A stretch of DNA of 64,000 nt, from positions 62,001 to 126,000 of the forward strand of contig NZ_LHPC01000007.1 of NCBI RefSeq assembly GCF_001297125.1, written 5' to 3'. This document shows positions 40,947 through 51,608 of this stretch, piece by piece (within the stretch, counting starts at the first letter, position 1; each line of letters begins with the position of its first letter). The notes under the pieces are model-generated. The model searched no databases, had not been told where the DNA came from, and saw only the letters and a list, made by a program, of their open reading frames with translations. Source of the DNA: Pseudomonas sp. RIT-PI-q. GTDB lineage: Bacteria; Pseudomonadota; Gammaproteobacteria; Pseudomonadales; Pseudomonadaceae. The position numbers were made by a program, and so were the translations under genes.

Positions 40947-43900
40947 TTGTCTAATGTCACTCCGCCCCTGACCACCCGTGCACCGACTGTTGCGGCTGGC
41001 TCTCCCCTGCGCGGTACATTGAAGGGCGCACTGGCGACACTCGTTTTGATGCTGCTCGCACTGCTGTTCTGGCAGCTACTGGACCAGCTTCGCGAAACCC
41101 AGAAAAGCCAGCGTCAGTACACCATCGACTACACCGCCGACCTGGCTTCGCAAGTCAGCCTGAACATGGCGCTGAACGCACAGATCGCCCTCAACCTGCT
41201 ACCGATCGTCGAGCAACCGCAAAGCGCCGACGACCAGCAGGCCCTGCTGCGCAAACTGCAGCAATCCTTGCCTGAGCTGCGCAGCCTGGCGCTGCTCAGT
41301 CCCTCCGGAAAAATTCTCAGTGACAGCGCCGCCGACAGCGATGATGCCGACTACCTGAGCGAGCTGGTTCGGCGCAGCCGCGCCCAGGCGCACTATTTCA
41401 GTAACGCCGATGACGGTTCAGTGGTGCATCTGCTGCTGCATCAAGCCAGCGGCAGCACCCGTGGCTACTGGGCCCTGCGCCTGACGCCGGGCTTTTTCTC
41501 GACCTTGTCCAAACAAAACGAAGCCGCTATCCGCCCGCTCTGGCTGGTGGAAAACCGCGTCAATCACCAGATCATCAGTCGCGATGAAGCGATGCCCTCG
41601 GTCAATCCGGGCATGTTGACCCAGGAAGACATGGCCAACAGCGTGCTGACCGTCCCCCTGAGCAGCAGCGACTGGCAACTGCGTGGGCTGTTCGACCGGC
41701 AGCGAGTGCTTGAAGAGCTGCTGCCAGCGTTCATCGGCAAGTGCCTGCTGGGCCTGGCTTTCTCGCTGCTGCCGTTCATCGCCCTATTAAACATGCGTCG
41801 CCGCCAACGCCAGCTGCACGAAGGCCGCCGGCGTTATCAGGATATTTTCGAAGGCACCGGCGTTGCCCTGTGTGTACTTGACGTGTCCGGTCTCAAAAGC
41901 TGCTTCGACAAGGCCCAATTGCACAGCAACGAACAGCTGCGCGCCTGGCTGGAGACTCCGGAGCAGCGTCAGACCTTGCTGCAAGAATTGCGTATTACCG
42001 AGGTCAACCAGGTTGCCCTGCAACTGCTCAACGTCAATTCCTGCCAGCAGGCCTGGAATCTGCTGATCGACGGCGGTCCGCTGAGCGGCACCGCCATCGG
42101 CAATCAAATGCTTGAAGCCGTGCTCAATCATCAGAAACAGCTCGAGCTGGAAATCAAACTCCAGGACGCCCATGGCCGCGACCAGCACTTGTGGCTGGTA
42201 CTGCGCCTGCCGGAAGATCAGGACGACTATAAAGCAGTGATCCTGAGCATCACCGACATCACCAGCCGCAAGCTCGTCGAACTGTCGCTGCTGGAGCGTG
42301 AAGGATTCTGGTCCGATGTGGTGCGCACGGTGCCGGATCATCTGTATGTGCAAGACGTGATCAGCCAGCGAATGATCTTTAGTAACCACCACCTGGGCCA
42401 GACACTCGGTTACAACCGCACCGAGTTGCACCAGATGGGCGAATACTTCTGGGAAATCCTCCTGCACCCCGAAGATGCCGACTTCTACCACCGCTCGCGC
42501 CAGATCCAGCGGCACGCCGGTTACCGGCAATTGCTGCAATGCCAGCTGCGCTTTCGTCACCGGGACGGCAAATGGCGGCGATTCGAGATTCGCGAACAAG
42601 CCCTGGCGCGGGACAAGAACGATCAGGTCACGCGGATCATCGGCGTGGCCAAGGACATCACCGAGCAAATCGAAGCCAGTGAATCCTTGCGTGACAGCGA
42701 GCAGCGTTACCGGATGCTCGCCGAAAGCATCAGCGACGTGATTTTCTCCACCGACAGCAAGATGGCGCTCAACTACGTCAGCCCGTCGGTACAAGCCGTG
42801 CTGGGTTACGACGTCGACTGGATTTTCCAGAACGGCTGGCAATCGACCATCGCCAACCCGCAACAACTGAGCGGCATTTACCATCTGATGGACCGGGTCG
42901 GCAAAGCGCTGGATAAACCCGAGCAACTGGCGCTGCTGCGCAGTCAGGTGCAGACCCAACTGTTCTTGTTCGACTGCCTGCGGGCTGACGGGCGCAAGAT
43001 TCCGATCGAACTGCGGCTGGTGCTGGTCTGGGACGAACACGGTGCATTCGAGGGCGTACTGGGCGTCGGTCGCGACATCAGCCAGCAACGCCGGGCCGAA
43101 AAAGACCTGCGCATGGCGGCGACGGTGTTTGAACACTCGACCTCGGCGATCCTGATCACCGACCCGGCCGGCTACATTGTCCAGGCCAACGAAGCGTTCA
43201 GTCGCGTCAGCGGTTATGCCGTGGAGCAAGTGCTCGACCAGTTGCCGAACATGCTGACCGTCGATGACCAGCAGGAAGCCCATCTGCGTTATGTGCTCAA
43301 GCAATTGCATCAGCACAGCACCTGGGAAGGCGAAGTCTGGCTCAAGCGACGCAACGGCGAGCATTACCCGGCCTGGGTCGGGATCACCGCGGTGCTGGAC
43401 GACGAAGGCGATCTGGCGAGCTATGTATGTTTCTTCAGTGACATCAGCGAGCGCAAGGCCAGTGAACAGCGGATTCACCGCCTCGCCTACTACGACGCCC
43501 TGACTCACCTGCCCAACCGCACGCTGTTCCAGGACCGTCTGCACACGGCACTGCAATCGGCTGAGCGGCAAAAGTCCTGGGTGGTGCTGATGTTCCTCGA
43601 CCTCGACCGCTTCAAACCGATCAACGACTCGCTGGGCCACGCCGCCGGCGATCGCATGCTCAAGGAAATGGCCACGCGCCTGCTTGGGTGCGTCGACGAT
43701 GACGACACCGTGGCGCGCATGGGTGGCGATGAATTTACCTTGTTGCTGCAACCGCGCATCAACCGTGAAATTGCCTTGAACCGGGCGATTCATGTGGCGG
43801 AACAGATTCTCGCCAGCCTGGTGAAACCGTTCGTCCTCGAAGGCCGCGAGTTCTTCGTCACGGCCAGTATCGGCATCGCCCTGAGCCCGCAGGACGGCAA

Positions 43901-44795
43901 CGAGCTCAGCCAGCTGATGAAGAACGCCGACACCGCGATGTACCACGCCAAGGAGCGCGGCAAGAACAACTTCCAGTTCTATCAGGCAGACATGAACGCC
44001 AGCGCCCTGGAGCGTCTGGAGCTGGAAAGCGACCTGCGTCATGCCCTCGAGCAAAACGAATTCGTGCTGTATTACCAGCCGCAGTTCAGCGGTGATGGCA
44101 AACGCCTGACCGGTGCCGAAGCCTTGCTGCGCTGGCGTCATCCTCGACGCGGCCTGGTGCCGCCGGGCGATTTCATTCCGGTACTCGAAGAGCTCGGCCT
44201 GGTGGTGGATGTCGGCGATTGGGTGATCAGCGAGGCCTGCCGTCAGCTCAAGACCTGGCATCAGGCCAAGGTGCGGGTGCCGAAGGTGTCGGTGAACATT
44301 TCGGCCCGGCAGTTCTCCGATGGCCAGCTCGGCACGCGGATCGCCACCATCCTCAAGGAAACCGGCCTGCCCCCGGCGTGCCTGGAGCTGGAGCTGACTG
44401 AAAGTATCCTGATGCGCGAAGTCAGCGAAGCGATGCAGATTCTCGCCGGCCTGAAAAACCTTGGCCTGAGCATTGCGGTCGACGACTTCGGCACCGGTTA
44501 CTCGTCGCTGAACTACCTCAAGCAGTTCCCGATCGATGTGCTGAAAATCGACCGCACCTTTGTCGACGGCCTGCCGTCGGGCGAACAGGATGCGCAAATT
44601 GCCCGGGCGATCATCGCCATGGCCCACAGCCTCAACCTGGCGGTGATCGCCGAGGGCGTGGAAACCCACGAGCAGCTCGACTTCCTGCGTGAGCATGGGT
44701 GTGATGAGGTTCAGGGGTATCTGTTTGGGCGGCCAATGCCGGCGAGCCGGTTTGAAGCGCAGTTCAGTAATGATGCGTTGTTCATGTTCGACTGA
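40947..44795 (+). CDS. morA: Membrane c-di-GMP regulator MorA (PAS-GGDEF-EAL)
   Basis: A 1282-residue protein. A membrane helix ([18 protein letters not shown]), a periplasmic sensing region to about residue 260 and a second helix ([15 protein letters not shown]) come first. About four PAS modules with PAC-type ends ([35 protein letters not shown]) follow. The diguanylate cyclase domain has an intact GGDEF at residues 926-930, and the phosphodiesterase domain has EAL at 1058-1060 plus [13 protein letters not shown]. The inhibitory RxxD before GGDEF is replaced by DDDD. The start is TTG after AGGA. The neighbour glyA matches the morA locus of P. aeruginosa and P. putida, where MorA controls flagella and biofilm. 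Confidence 0.93.
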   Translation: MSNVTPPLTTRAPTVAAGSPLRGTLKGALATLVLMLLALLFWQLLDQLRETQKSQRQYTIDYTADLASQVSLNMALNAQIALNLLPIVEQPQSADDQQALLRKLQQSLPELRSLALLSPSGKILSDSAADSDDADYLSELVRRSRAQAHYFSNADDGSVVHLLLHQASGSTRGYWALRLTPGFFSTLSKQNEAAIRPLWLVENRVNHQIISRDEAMPSVNPGMLTQEDMANSVLTVPLSSSDWQLRGLFDRQRVLEELLPAFIGKCLLGLAFSLLPFIALLNMRRRQRQLHEGRRRYQDIFEGTGVALCVLDVSGLKSCFDKAQLHSNEQLRAWLETPEQRQTLLQELRITEVNQVALQLLNVNSCQQAWNLLIDGGPLSGTAIGNQMLEAVLNHQKQLELEIKLQDAHGRDQHLWLVLRLPEDQDDYKAVILSITDITSRKLVELSLLEREGFWSDVVRTVPDHLYVQDVISQRMIFSNHHLGQTLGYNRTELHQMGEYFWEILLHPEDADFYHRSRQIQRHAGYRQLLQCQLRFRHRDGKWRRFEIREQALARDKNDQVTRIIGVAKDITEQIEASESLRDSEQRYRMLAESISDVIFSTDSKMALNYVSPSVQAVLGYDVDWIFQNGWQSTIANPQQLSGIYHLMDRVGKALDKPEQLALLRSQVQTQLFLFDCLRADGRKIPIELRLVLVWDEHGAFEGVLGVGRDISQQRRAEKDLRMAATVFEHSTSAILITDPAGYIVQANEAFSRVSGYAVEQVLDQLPNMLTVDDQQEAHLRYVLKQLHQHSTWEGEVWLKRRNGEHYPAWVGITAVLDDEGDLASYVCFFSDISERKASEQRIHRLAYYDALTHLPNRTLFQDRLHTALQSAERQKSWVVLMFLDLDRFKPINDSLGHAAGDRMLKEMATRLLGCVDDDDTVARMGGDEFTLLLQPRINREIALNRAIHVAEQILASLVKPFVLEGREFFVTASIGIALSPQDGNELSQLMKNADTAMYHAKERGKNNFQFYQADMNASALERLELESDLRHALEQNEFVLYYQPQFSGDGKRLTGAEALLRWRHPRRGLVPPGDFIPVLEELGLVVDVGDWVISEACRQLKTWHQAKVRVPKVSVNISARQFSDGQLGTRIATILKETGLPPACLELELTESILMREVSEAMQILAGLKNLGLSIAVDDFGTGYSSLNYLKQFPIDVLKIDRTFVDGLPSGEQDAQIARAIIAMAHSLNLAVIAEGVETHEQLDFLREHGCDEVQGYLFGRPMPASRFEAQFSNDALFMFD

Positions 44796-44820
44796 ATTGT
44801 GTGCTGCCGCCGCTGAAGTC

Positions 44821-44882
44821 TTCGCGGGCAAGCCTCGCTCCTACAGATCTCACCGACCGTAGGAGCGAGGCTTGCCCGCGAA
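44821..44882. repeat. REPIN-type inverted repeat, short spacer
   Basis: Arms TTCGCGGGCAAGCCTCGCTC and complement are separated by about 13 bases, the shortest spacer in the window, between morA and glyA. Confidence 0.88.
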
Positions 44883-45013
44883 GGGGCCGGCACGATCACC
44901 GCCGATCCCTGCATGAACGCCACTTGTCTGCGACATGATGTCCTTTCATATGCCATCTAAAACCCATTGGGTTAGAATGCCCCCCTTTTCTGCCCCGATC
45001 CTTGAGGACCGCC

Positions 45014-46267
<1,254 letters not shown>

Positions 46268-46288
46268 TAAGCCCCGTTTAACCGCAAT

Positions 46289-46319
46289 AAAAAAACCGGC
46301 ACTTGTGCCGGTTTTTTTA
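46289..46319 (+). terminator. Rho-independent terminator of glyA
   Basis: Stem ACCGGCA/TGCCGGT with a four-base loop, an A run before it and seven T after it; the symmetry allows use from both sides. Confidence 0.93.
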
Positions 46320-46521
46320 TGCCTGCCAACTACAACTAATAAAAACAACAACCTCTTCAAAGATCATATTACCGGATCAAATCCATTATTTTGCAACACA
46401 CCTGAAACTCAGACTTTAAAATCTCATGGTAGCCTCTTCCGACGCCTACAAATGGCGAAACCCAACACACTGAACAACCCAACACCAGGGCTATTCATCG
46501 ATCAAGGAAGAGACATATATC

Positions 46522-47082
46522 ATGCAAAACTCGGATGTAGACCAATCATTCACCGCGCAACTTTTTGTCGGTGACAAGCCGGTTGCAGAGGCCAGAAAAG
46601 TCCTTGGCAAAATGCTGGAAAGCCAAGAAATCCAAGGCGAACTACGCCAGTTACTTCGTGACCTCCGCGAGAGCGACCCCCAGGAGCTGAGCTATGGCGA
46701 AGGTGTAACGCCCGAAACGTTCTACTTCAAACATCAAAATGGTGTGTATACGATCAGAATTAAAAGAGTTGACGGACTTTTTAATGAAACGGCAAGTATG
46801 GAAGGATCACCTCGGAACTTGAGCAAATTCAAGGGAGATGACCCAACTTTCTACCGCATCATTAACAGTGCCGGTGAAGTTGTAAAACTTGATGAAATTC
46901 CTGACGATGTCAGCGAAGTTTGTCTTTACACCGGGCCGCAACAGCGCCCGGTTAAAACTTACGGCGAACCACCCTTCTTCCCGGTTTTGACTGATGATCC
47001 AAACCGCATCGGGAGCCCGCTGGTTTTTACATTAAAAATCCTTGACCGCGACCCTCGTGATGTCTATTCGACAAAATCATAA
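46522..47082 (+). CDS. Orphan protein of unknown function, AT-richer than neighbours
   Basis: A 186-residue soluble protein (MQNSDVDQSFTAQLFVGDKP...) with no signal or membrane segment and no family I recognise. The N-terminal 60 residues are helical (EARKVLGKMLESQEIQGELR); the rest is mixed with aromatic patches (ETFYFKHQNGVYTIRIKRVDG, DDPTFYRIINSAGEVVKL). The final residues DPRDVYSTKS are charged. GGAAGAG precedes the ATG and a hairpin terminator follows, so it looks like a complete transcription unit. Base and codon use (AAA, AAT, TTT, AGA) differ from the GC-rich flanks, a hint of recent transfer. Confidence 0.78.
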   Translation: MQNSDVDQSFTAQLFVGDKPVAEARKVLGKMLESQEIQGELRQLLRDLRESDPQELSYGEGVTPETFYFKHQNGVYTIRIKRVDGLFNETASMEGSPRNLSKFKGDDPTFYRIINSAGEVVKLDEIPDDVSEVCLYTGPQQRPVKTYGEPPFFPVLTDDPNRIGSPLVFTLKILDRDPRDVYSTKS

Positions 47083-47166
47083 TGAGTCGAGATCGTCGAT
47101 CGAATAGTCAGTCACAAGACTATTGATTGGCCAGCCGCCGAGAACCGCCCCCTGCAAATGTCACCC

Positions 47167-47199
47167 GATGCCAGTCAGCCCAGCCGACTGGCATTTTTC
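47167..47199 (+). terminator. Rho-independent terminator after the orphan gene
   Basis: Stem ATGCCAGTC/GACTGGCAT around AGCCCAGCC with a following T run, 85 bases after the stop. Confidence 0.85.
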
Positions 47200-47232
47200 A
47201 TATGAGAAGGCTCAAGGTCGGGACTTCCTGCA

Positions 47233-47369
47233 CAACTGGTAAGACCGGTCATGCCAATCACGCAATTTCCACTTGCGTACGCCACAAAACAGCGCCTAGA
47301 CTGCGCCTGCACTGGACATACCGGTAAGACCACAATAATTAAGTCCTGAATCTGATGCGCTTAAGCGCA
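47233..47369 (+). promoter_or_regulatory. Candidate operator/promoter region of the symporter gene
   Basis: The nine-base word GGTAAGACC occurs at 47238-47246 and again at 47323-47331, 85 bases apart, and fits the GGTnnnACC pattern bound by many FadR-type GntR regulators. TTGCGT and TAGACT 18 bases apart lie between them and could be the promoter. A perfect 14-base palindrome TGCGCTTAAGCGCA lies at 47356-47369. Regulation by the downstream GntR proteins is an inference. Confidence 0.5.
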
Positions 47370-47401
47370 CGGCAGCCAGGACACCGACCAGGATTCCTCC
47401 C

Positions 47402-48715
47402 ATGCTCAGATGGTGCTCGCGTTCAATCTTCCTCCAAGTGGTTCTCGGACTGGTGCTCGGCATCGTCTGCGGGCTGACCCTTCCCGAATACTCCGCCCAA
47501 CTCAAACCCCTCGGCGACGGTTTCATCAAGCTGATCAAGATGCTCATCGGCTTGATCGTGTTCTGCGTAGTGGTCAGCGGCATCAGCGGTGCCGGCGACC
47601 TGAAGAAGGTCGGACGCATCGGCCTGAAATCGGTGATCTACTTCGAAGTGCTGACCACCATCGCACTGGTGATCGGCCTGGTGTTCGCGTTCAGCACTGG
47701 CATCGGTAGCGGTGCGAACATTCATCTGGATCAGCTTTCCGCCGCCGACATAGGCGACATCGCCCAGCGCGGTCAGCACATGCACACCACCACGCAATTC
47801 CTGATGGACCTGATCCCGACCTCGGTGATCGGCGCCTTTGCCGACAACAACATCCTGCAAGTCCTGCTGTTTTCGGTGCTGTTCGGCAGCGCGCTGAATC
47901 TGGTGGGTGAAGCGGCATCGGGCATTTCACGGCTGATCAATGAGCTGAGCCACGTGATCTTCCGCATCATGGGCATGATCGTGCGCCTGGCGCCGATCGG
48001 CGTGTTCGGCGCGATTGCGTTCACTACCAGCAAATATGGCCTGGACTCGCTGCAGCATCTGGGCAGTCTGGTCGGCCTGTTTTACCTGACCTGCGTGGCG
48101 TTCGTTTCGTTGATTCTCGGCCTGGTCATGCGCTTGTCCGGCCTGCGGATGTGGCCGTTGCTAAAGTACCTGCGCGAAGAACTGCTGATCGTCATGGGCA
48201 CCGCTTCTTCCGACGCCGTGCTGCCACAAATCATGCGCAAGCTTGAGCATCTGGGCATCGGCAGCTCGACGGTCGGCTTGGTCATTCCGACCGGCTACTC
48301 GTTCAATCTGGACGGTTTCTCGATCTACCTGACCCTTGCCATCGTGTTCATCGCCAACGCCACCGGCACGCCGCTGGCCATGACCGATTTGCTGACGATT
48401 CTGCTGGTGTCGCTGATCACCTCCAAAGGAGCTCACGGCATTCCCGGTTCGGCGCTGGTGATTCTTGCCGCGACCCTGACCGCAATCCCGGCGATTCCAG
48501 TGGTCGGCCTGGTGTTGGTGCTGGCAGTGGACTGGTTCATGGGCATTGGCCGGGCGCTGACCAACCTGATTGGCAACTGCGTCGCCACCGTGGCCATCGC
48601 TCGCTGGGAAAAGGACATCGATATCCAACGGGCGAACAAGGTGCTTTCCGGCCAGGTGGGTTATACCTTCCAGCCGAGAAAACCTGCCGCCCCGGCACAT
48701 CAGCAGGAATTCTGA
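47402..48715 (+). CDS. Dicarboxylate/amino-acid:cation symporter (DctA/GltP family)
   Basis: A 437-residue DAACS-family transporter. The helices begin at FLQVVLGLVLGIVCGLTLP; the hairpin-1 serine-rich motif appears as MGTASSDAVLPQIM, the NMDGT-like helix 7 as GYSFNLDGFSIYLTLAIVFIA, and the hairpin-2 motif as SKGAHGIPGSALVILAATL. The substituted ASSD and NLDG agree with C4-dicarboxylate (DctA) better than with glutamate carriers, but the substrate is not fixed by sequence. AGGATTCCTCCC precedes the ATG. Two GntR regulators follow on the same strand. Confidence 0.88.
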   Translation: MLRWCSRSIFLQVVLGLVLGIVCGLTLPEYSAQLKPLGDGFIKLIKMLIGLIVFCVVVSGISGAGDLKKVGRIGLKSVIYFEVLTTIALVIGLVFAFSTGIGSGANIHLDQLSAADIGDIAQRGQHMHTTTQFLMDLIPTSVIGAFADNNILQVLLFSVLFGSALNLVGEAASGISRLINELSHVIFRIMGMIVRLAPIGVFGAIAFTTSKYGLDSLQHLGSLVGLFYLTCVAFVSLILGLVMRLSGLRMWPLLKYLREELLIVMGTASSDAVLPQIMRKLEHLGIGSSTVGLVIPTGYSFNLDGFSIYLTLAIVFIANATGTPLAMTDLLTILLVSLITSKGAHGIPGSALVILAATLTAIPAIPVVGLVLVLAVDWFMGIGRALTNLIGNCVATVAIARWEKDIDIQRANKVLSGQVGYTFQPRKPAAPAHQQEF

Positions 48716-48782
48716 ATAATCGCTGTGCCTGTCTTCGGGCAGGCACGGCCATCAATCGTTTTGGATGCTCATGGAGCGAACA

Positions 48783-49487
48783 GTGATCACCTCGTCGACC
48801 GTTGTGAATTCAGTAGTAGAAAAACTTCGGGCCGCGCTGGCCCGTGGTCAGTGGCGCTCCGGCGAAATGTTGCCGGGGCAACGGGAACTGGCCGAACAAC
48901 TGGGCATCAGCCGCCCGAGCCTGCGAGAAGCGGTCATCGTGCTGGAAACCCTCGGATTGGTGCGTTCCATGCCGGGCAAAGGCGTGGTCGTGCTGGAGGC
49001 CAATCTCAGCGACAGCCAACGCCACGACAGCGCGGTGGCCGGCGCGAGCCTGGAGGATGTGCTGCAACTGCGCTACACCCTCGAACCGTTCATTGTCGGC
49101 CTGGTGGCGCAGTCGATCAGCAGCAAGGAAGTCGGACAGTTGCGCCTGACGCTGATGGACATGCGCGAAGCCCTGGAAGCCAACGACAGCGAAGCCGGGG
49201 TCAACGCCTATATCGCGTTCCACGAAGAACTGTTCACGTTGACCTCGAACCCGATCTTCCAGAGCGTAGTGCAGCAGACCAGCAACGCCCTCAAGCAAAG
49301 CGCCGAGGTGCTGCGTAATTCCCCGGAGCACCTGGCGGAACGTCTCGAGGAAAACGAAGCCGTGGTGCGGGCGATCCGCAGCAAGAACAGCGCCCAGGCC
49401 AGTGCCGAGATGCGTCGGCACATCCTCCGGGAAGGCCAGCGAATGGGCATCGAATTGAACATCCCGGACGACAACTTCGGCAGTTGA
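48783..49487 (+). CDS. FadR-type GntR transcriptional regulator
   Basis: A 234-residue regulator with an N-terminal winged helix (VVEKLRAALARGQWRSGEMLPGQRELAEQ, then ISRPSLREAVIVLETLGLVRSMPGKGVVV) and a C-terminal FCD ligand domain (DVLQLRYTLEPFIVGLVAQSI, AFHEELFTLTSNPIF). I chose GTG at 48783 because GGAG lies six bases ahead and the domain starts directly; ATGs at 48765 and 48771 are possible. It lies 67 bases after the symporter gene and is likely its regulator. Confidence 0.88.
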   Translation: MITSSTVVNSVVEKLRAALARGQWRSGEMLPGQRELAEQLGISRPSLREAVIVLETLGLVRSMPGKGVVVLEANLSDSQRHDSAVAGASLEDVLQLRYTLEPFIVGLVAQSISSKEVGQLRLTLMDMREALEANDSEAGVNAYIAFHEELFTLTSNPIFQSVVQQTSNALKQSAEVLRNSPEHLAERLEENEAVVRAIRSKNSAQASAEMRRHILREGQRMGIELNIPDDNFGS

Positions 49488-49512
49488 ACCCTCTTCGAAC
49501 TGGAGACAGGCC

Positions 49513-50202
49513 ATGAACAGCTTCGCCTCACCGCAGACTCTTGTTGCCCTGCCCTTTGCGCCGTCGGTGGATGATCTGTATGCACGAATCTTCGAGGCAA
49601 TTCTCGAACAGAAAATTCATCCGGGAAGCCGCTTCACCGAAGAAAGCCTGGCGCAAATGTTCGCCGTTCGACGCAGCGATGTTCGCGAGGTGCTGATGCA
49701 ACTGTCCCATCAGCAGATCATCGTCCTTCGAGTCAACCATCGCCCCCGCGTAGCCGAAATTGATGCCGAACAGATCCGACAGACACTGCACGCGCGGCGA
49801 CTGGCCGAAGTCATGCTGGTGCGATTGGCCTGTCAGCAGCCTCTTGCACAGGACATGAAACGCCTTCGCGCGCTGATCGAAAGCGAACGCCAATGCACAG
49901 AACTAGGCCGGACGCTGCGTCTGTCGGGCGAGTTCCACCTGCGGTTGGCGCAAATGGCAGGGAATGCACCGTTGGCGCACTTTCTCGAAAGCCTGATACC
50001 GCTGACTTCGTTGGCGCTTGCGCAGTTTGATGAGCAGTCGACGGATTATTGCGCGTGGCGGGCGCACCTGGAGATTGTGGATGCGCTGGAGCAAGGTGAT
50101 GCAACGAAGGGGGAAACCGTGCTCAACCGGCATCTGGATTATCTGGAAGACATGTTGCTGAGCCCTGTATCGGCACGGGGCCAAAATTGTGCCGCTGGTT
50201 AG
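49513..50202 (+). CDS. Second GntR-family regulator (FCD type)
   Basis: A 229-residue regulator with a winged helix (DLYARIFEAILEQKIHPGSRFTEESLAQMF, RRSDVREVLMQLSHQQII) and an FCD domain (FHLRLAQMAGNAPLAHFLESL). In place of the usual SRTPVREAL recognition helix it reads RRSDVREVL. Ligand and targets are unknown. GGAGACAGGCC precedes the ATG, 25 bases after the first regulator, so both are probably in one transcript with the symporter. Confidence 0.88.
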   Translation: MNSFASPQTLVALPFAPSVDDLYARIFEAILEQKIHPGSRFTEESLAQMFAVRRSDVREVLMQLSHQQIIVLRVNHRPRVAEIDAEQIRQTLHARRLAEVMLVRLACQQPLAQDMKRLRALIESERQCTELGRTLRLSGEFHLRLAQMAGNAPLAHFLESLIPLTSLALAQFDEQSTDYCAWRAHLEIVDALEQGDATKGETVLNRHLDYLEDMLLSPVSARGQNCAAG

Positions 50203-50208
50203 TCAGCT

Positions 50209-50272
50209 TTCGCGAGCAGGCTCGCTCCCACAGGGGACTGCATTTCAAATGTGGGAGCGAGCCTGCTCGCGA
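50209..50272. repeat. REPIN-type inverted repeat, GAGCCTGCTC subtype
   Basis: Arms CGCGAGCAGGCTCGCTCCCA and complement around a short spacer, between the convergent GntR and yjiA genes. Confidence 0.88.
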
Positions 50273-50304
50273 TGGCGGCTTAAGGTTCGCTGCAACTTCT
50301 GGCT

Positions 50305-51276
50305 TTAATCCGCCGCCACCCGCGCAAACCCTTCGCGAATCTTCTCTTCCGGCAAATCATCGGCAATGAACACGATCACGCTTTCGCGTGTTTCACCCTC
50401 TGCCCACTCCGTGTCCCAATCGAAACCGTAAAGCTTCAGCACCCCTTGGAACACCATGCGCCGCGGCTCGCCAACGATGCTCAACACGCCTTTGTAGCGC
50501 AGCAGTTGCTTGCCATGCTCTTCCAGCAGTTCATTCATGAACTCACTGAGCTTGTCGATATCCAGCGGTTTATCGGTGCGCAGCACCAGGCTGGAAATGC
50601 GGTCGATTGAGGGCGCCTTGCTCACCGGGCGCAGGCTGATGCCACCGCCGAGGTCGGCATTGAGATTGAAGCCACGCACGTCGAGCAGTTCGGCCAGGTC
50701 TATCTTGCCGTGGTCGACCACGCGGATCGGTGCGCGGCGGTTGATCCGGGTCAGGCGTTCGCTCAACGTGGTGAAGGCAGGTTCGTCCACCAGATCACGC
50801 TTGCTCACCAGCAAGCGGTCGGCGAAACCGATCTGTGCCTGGGCGATGGTCTGGGTCAGGTGCTGGTCGGCATGCGCCGCGTCCACCAGGGTGATGATGC
50901 CGTCGAGGATGTAGCGCTCGCGCAATTCTTCGTCGATGAAGAAGGTTTGCGCCACGGGAGCTGGATCGGCCAGGCCGGTGCATTCGATCACCAGGCGGTC
51001 GAAGGCGATCTCACCGCTGTCCAGGCGTTCGAGCAGCAGGTACAGGGCCTTGGTCAGGTCAGTGTGGATGGTGCAGCAGACGCAGCCATTGGACAGCGTC
51101 ATCACTTGCACCGGCTCGTCGCCCAACAGTTGGGTGTCGATGCCGGCGTCGCTGAATTCGTTTTCGATCACGGCGATTTTCAGGCCGTGCTCGGCTTTGA
51201 GCAGGTGGCGCAACAAGGTGGTCTTGCCAGCGCCGAGGAAGCCGCTGAGGATCGTGACTGGAATTGGGGTGAGCAA
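50305..51276 (-). CDS. yjiA: CobW/YjiA-family GTPase (metallochaperone-like)
   Basis: A 323-residue G3E GTPase. P-loop GFLGAGKTT near the N terminus, metal-binding CVCC in SNGCVCCTI, Walker B ECTGLADP and guanine motif VSKRDL are all visible, and a CobW_C domain follows (ISSLVLRTDKPLDIDKL, GVLSIVGEPRRMVFQGV). The start is TTG at 51276, supported by GGGAG eight bases ahead and by homology beginning at once. It follows ybdD and cstA in the order of E. coli btsT-yjiX-yjiA. The metal is unknown. Confidence 0.9.
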   Translation of the reverse strand: MLTPIPVTILSGFLGAGKTTLLRHLLKAEHGLKIAVIENEFSDAGIDTQLLGDEPVQVMTLSNGCVCCTIHTDLTKALYLLLERLDSGEIAFDRLVIECTGLADPAPVAQTFFIDEELRERYILDGIITLVDAAHADQHLTQTIAQAQIGFADRLLVSKRDLVDEPAFTTLSERLTRINRRAPIRVVDHGKIDLAELLDVRGFNLNADLGGGISLRPVSKAPSIDRISSLVLRTDKPLDIDKLSEFMNELLEEHGKQLLRYKGVLSIVGEPRRMVFQGVLKLYGFDWDTEWAEGETRESVIVFIADDLPEEKIREGFARVAAD

Positions 51277-51304
51277 AACAAAAATCTCCCGTGCGCTAAA
51301 AAAC

Positions 51305-51370
51305 TGTAGGAGCCGGCTTGCCGGCGATGGCGTCCTGAAGACTGCCATCGCCAGCAAGCCGGCTCCTACA
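51305..51370. repeat. REPIN-type inverted repeat, GAGCCGGCTTGCCGGC subtype
   Basis: Arms TGTAGGAGCCGGCTTGCC and complement, extended by GGCGATGGC, around a 12-base loop, between yjiA and ybdD on the same strand. It is the only example of this arm type here. Confidence 0.88.
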
Positions 51371-51396
51371 AGCTTGTGTTGCCTAAGCCCGAAGCA

Positions 51397-51594
51397 TCAA
51401 CAGCACTTCGGCCCACCCTTGCCACCGTAACGGGCTTCCTGACGTTCGCGGAAGAACATCTCGTAGCTCATCACCGGTTTGTCCGGGTGTTTGCTTTGCA
51501 TATGCTCGACGTAGTTGTCGTAGTCGGGCATGCCGACCATCAGGCGCGCGGCCTGACCGAGGTATTTACCGAGGCGACTCAGGTCATTGAACAT
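51397..51594 (-). CDS. ybdD: YbdD/YjiX family small protein
   Basis: A 65-residue basic protein with the family pattern [20 protein letters not shown], the [17 protein letters not shown] segment and a C-terminal CC pair (GGPKCC). It always accompanies CstA/BtsT transporters. GAGGATTGCACC precedes the ATG, 14 bases after the cstA stop. Its role is unknown; an accessory role to the transporter is likely. Confidence 0.93.
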   Translation of the reverse strand: MFNDLSRLGKYLGQAARLMVGMPDYDNYVEHMQSKHPDKPVMSYEMFFRERQEARYGGKGGPKCC

Positions 51595-51608
51595 GGTGCA
51601 ATCCTCGA

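Noticed and set aside
41787..44831. Long open frame on the minus strand opposite morA
   Set aside because: morA carries intact PAS, GGDEF and EAL motifs; the antisense frame is repetitive in Gln/His/Val as shadow frames usually are.
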